Assembly (NCBI GenBank): GCA_022495995.1 | Contig: JAFEMH010001359.1 | Coordinates: forward strand, 372,001-436,000 | Length of the DNA: 64,000 nt | Source of the DNA: Adenophora triphylla var. japonica | Lineage: Eukaryota > Streptophyta > Magnoliopsida > Asterales > Campanulaceae | Direction of reading: 5' to 3' | In this document: positions 63,795-64,000 of the stretch, one piece after another | Layout: each line of letters starts with the position of its first letter | Position numbering within the stretch: the first letter of the stretch is position 1 | The notes under the pieces: model-generated | Database searches by the model: none | The model's input: only the letters and a program-made list of their open reading frames with translations | What the model was told of the DNA's origin: nothing | Translations under genes and position numbers: made by a program

Positions 63795-64000
63795 TGAAGT
63801 TGATAATACTGGTGCAGCATGTGTTAATGCTATTTCTATTTGCAAGCATGGGGAATTATCACAAAAGATATCAAGGTTCAAAGATGCAACAGAGCTGAAG
63901 ACTGAGGACAAATGGAATTGAGGGTCTTATATGCAAATTCCCATACATCAGTTACTTTTATGTAAATAAGTCTGTTAGTCAGTTAGAGAGTTAGAATAAC
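63795..64000 (+). repeat. Copia 3' LTR, first 206 bp
   Basis: Identical by eye to 58608-58813. It continues past the window end. Confidence 0.9.

Larger units (their letters stand above)
58608..64000 (+). mobile_element. Copia retrotransposon, nearly complete, cut by the window edge
   Basis: The 5' LTR is 58608-58971 and the 3' LTR starts at 63795 and runs off the window. The 206 bases of 3' LTR that are visible are identical by eye to the 5' LTR. Primer site, gag, protease, integrase, RT, RNase H and a G-run polypurine tract follow in copia order. Frameshifts and an altered protease site make it non-autonomous. Confidence 0.92.

Overview
This window is nuclear DNA from a flowering plant, almost certainly a eudicot. 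Spliceosomal introns, plant-specific families (DUF295 F-box protein, SCAMP fragment, 2S albumin), many Stowaway, Tourist, hAT and Mutator-type miniature elements, and LTR retrotransposons of the Athila, Tat-like, chromovirus-like and copia groups all point that way. The 2S albumin looks most like the sesame type, which hints at an asterid, but I cannot name the species.

Only a few host genes are supported. They are an intronless DUF295/F-box/DUF295 protein (3892-6072, +), an eight-exon gene for the Rpb7-like stalk subunit of RNA polymerase III (NRPC7/RPC25; coding exons 6713-11969, -; reconstructed here because no exon is long enough to be an obvious ORF), and an intronless 2S albumin seed storage protein (54104-54568, -). 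There are also gene remnants: two coding exons of a SCAMP (15214-15425, -), two pieces of a second DUF295 gene (about 14.75 kb and 35.03-35.35 kb), and the possible last exon of an unknown gene (58475-58600, -), next to which a copia element has landed.

Layout. 1-3.9 kb: repeat-rich intergenic DNA with a fold-back element and a 1 kb hAT element that has picked up a fragment of MED25. 3.9-12.6 kb: the DUF295 and Pol III genes, convergent, with Pol III introns full of Stowaway elements, some nested three deep. 12.6-18.5 kb: gene fragments and a 2.0 kb Mutator-like element (9-bp target repeat) holding a transit-peptide-like exon and two further MITEs. About 18.5-35 kb: a broken Tat-like Ty3 element, split by a young 12.2 kb Athila-type element (TSD TCACC; LTRs nearly identical) and by a small hAT element. 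36.9-42.5 kb: a decayed copia element (TSD GTTTA). 42.7-51.9 kb: a large LARD-like element with 3.3 kb LTRs (TSD TATGG). 51.9-58.5 kb: MITEs, the 2S albumin gene, and a decayed copia fragment with a probable LTR. 58.6 kb to the window end: a nearly whole copia element whose 3' LTR runs off the edge.

The most unusual signal is that three unrelated LTR retrotransposons each carry a cluster of short GC-rich palindromes of different sequence in their LTRs. Where a TATA box is recognisable (Athila and the small copia) the cluster lies just upstream of it. In the Athila element the same palindrome reappears as a second cluster directly upstream of the extra env-position ORF. The small copia element also lacks a tRNA-type primer site and instead has, at that position, a 14-nt perfect complement to its own LTR.
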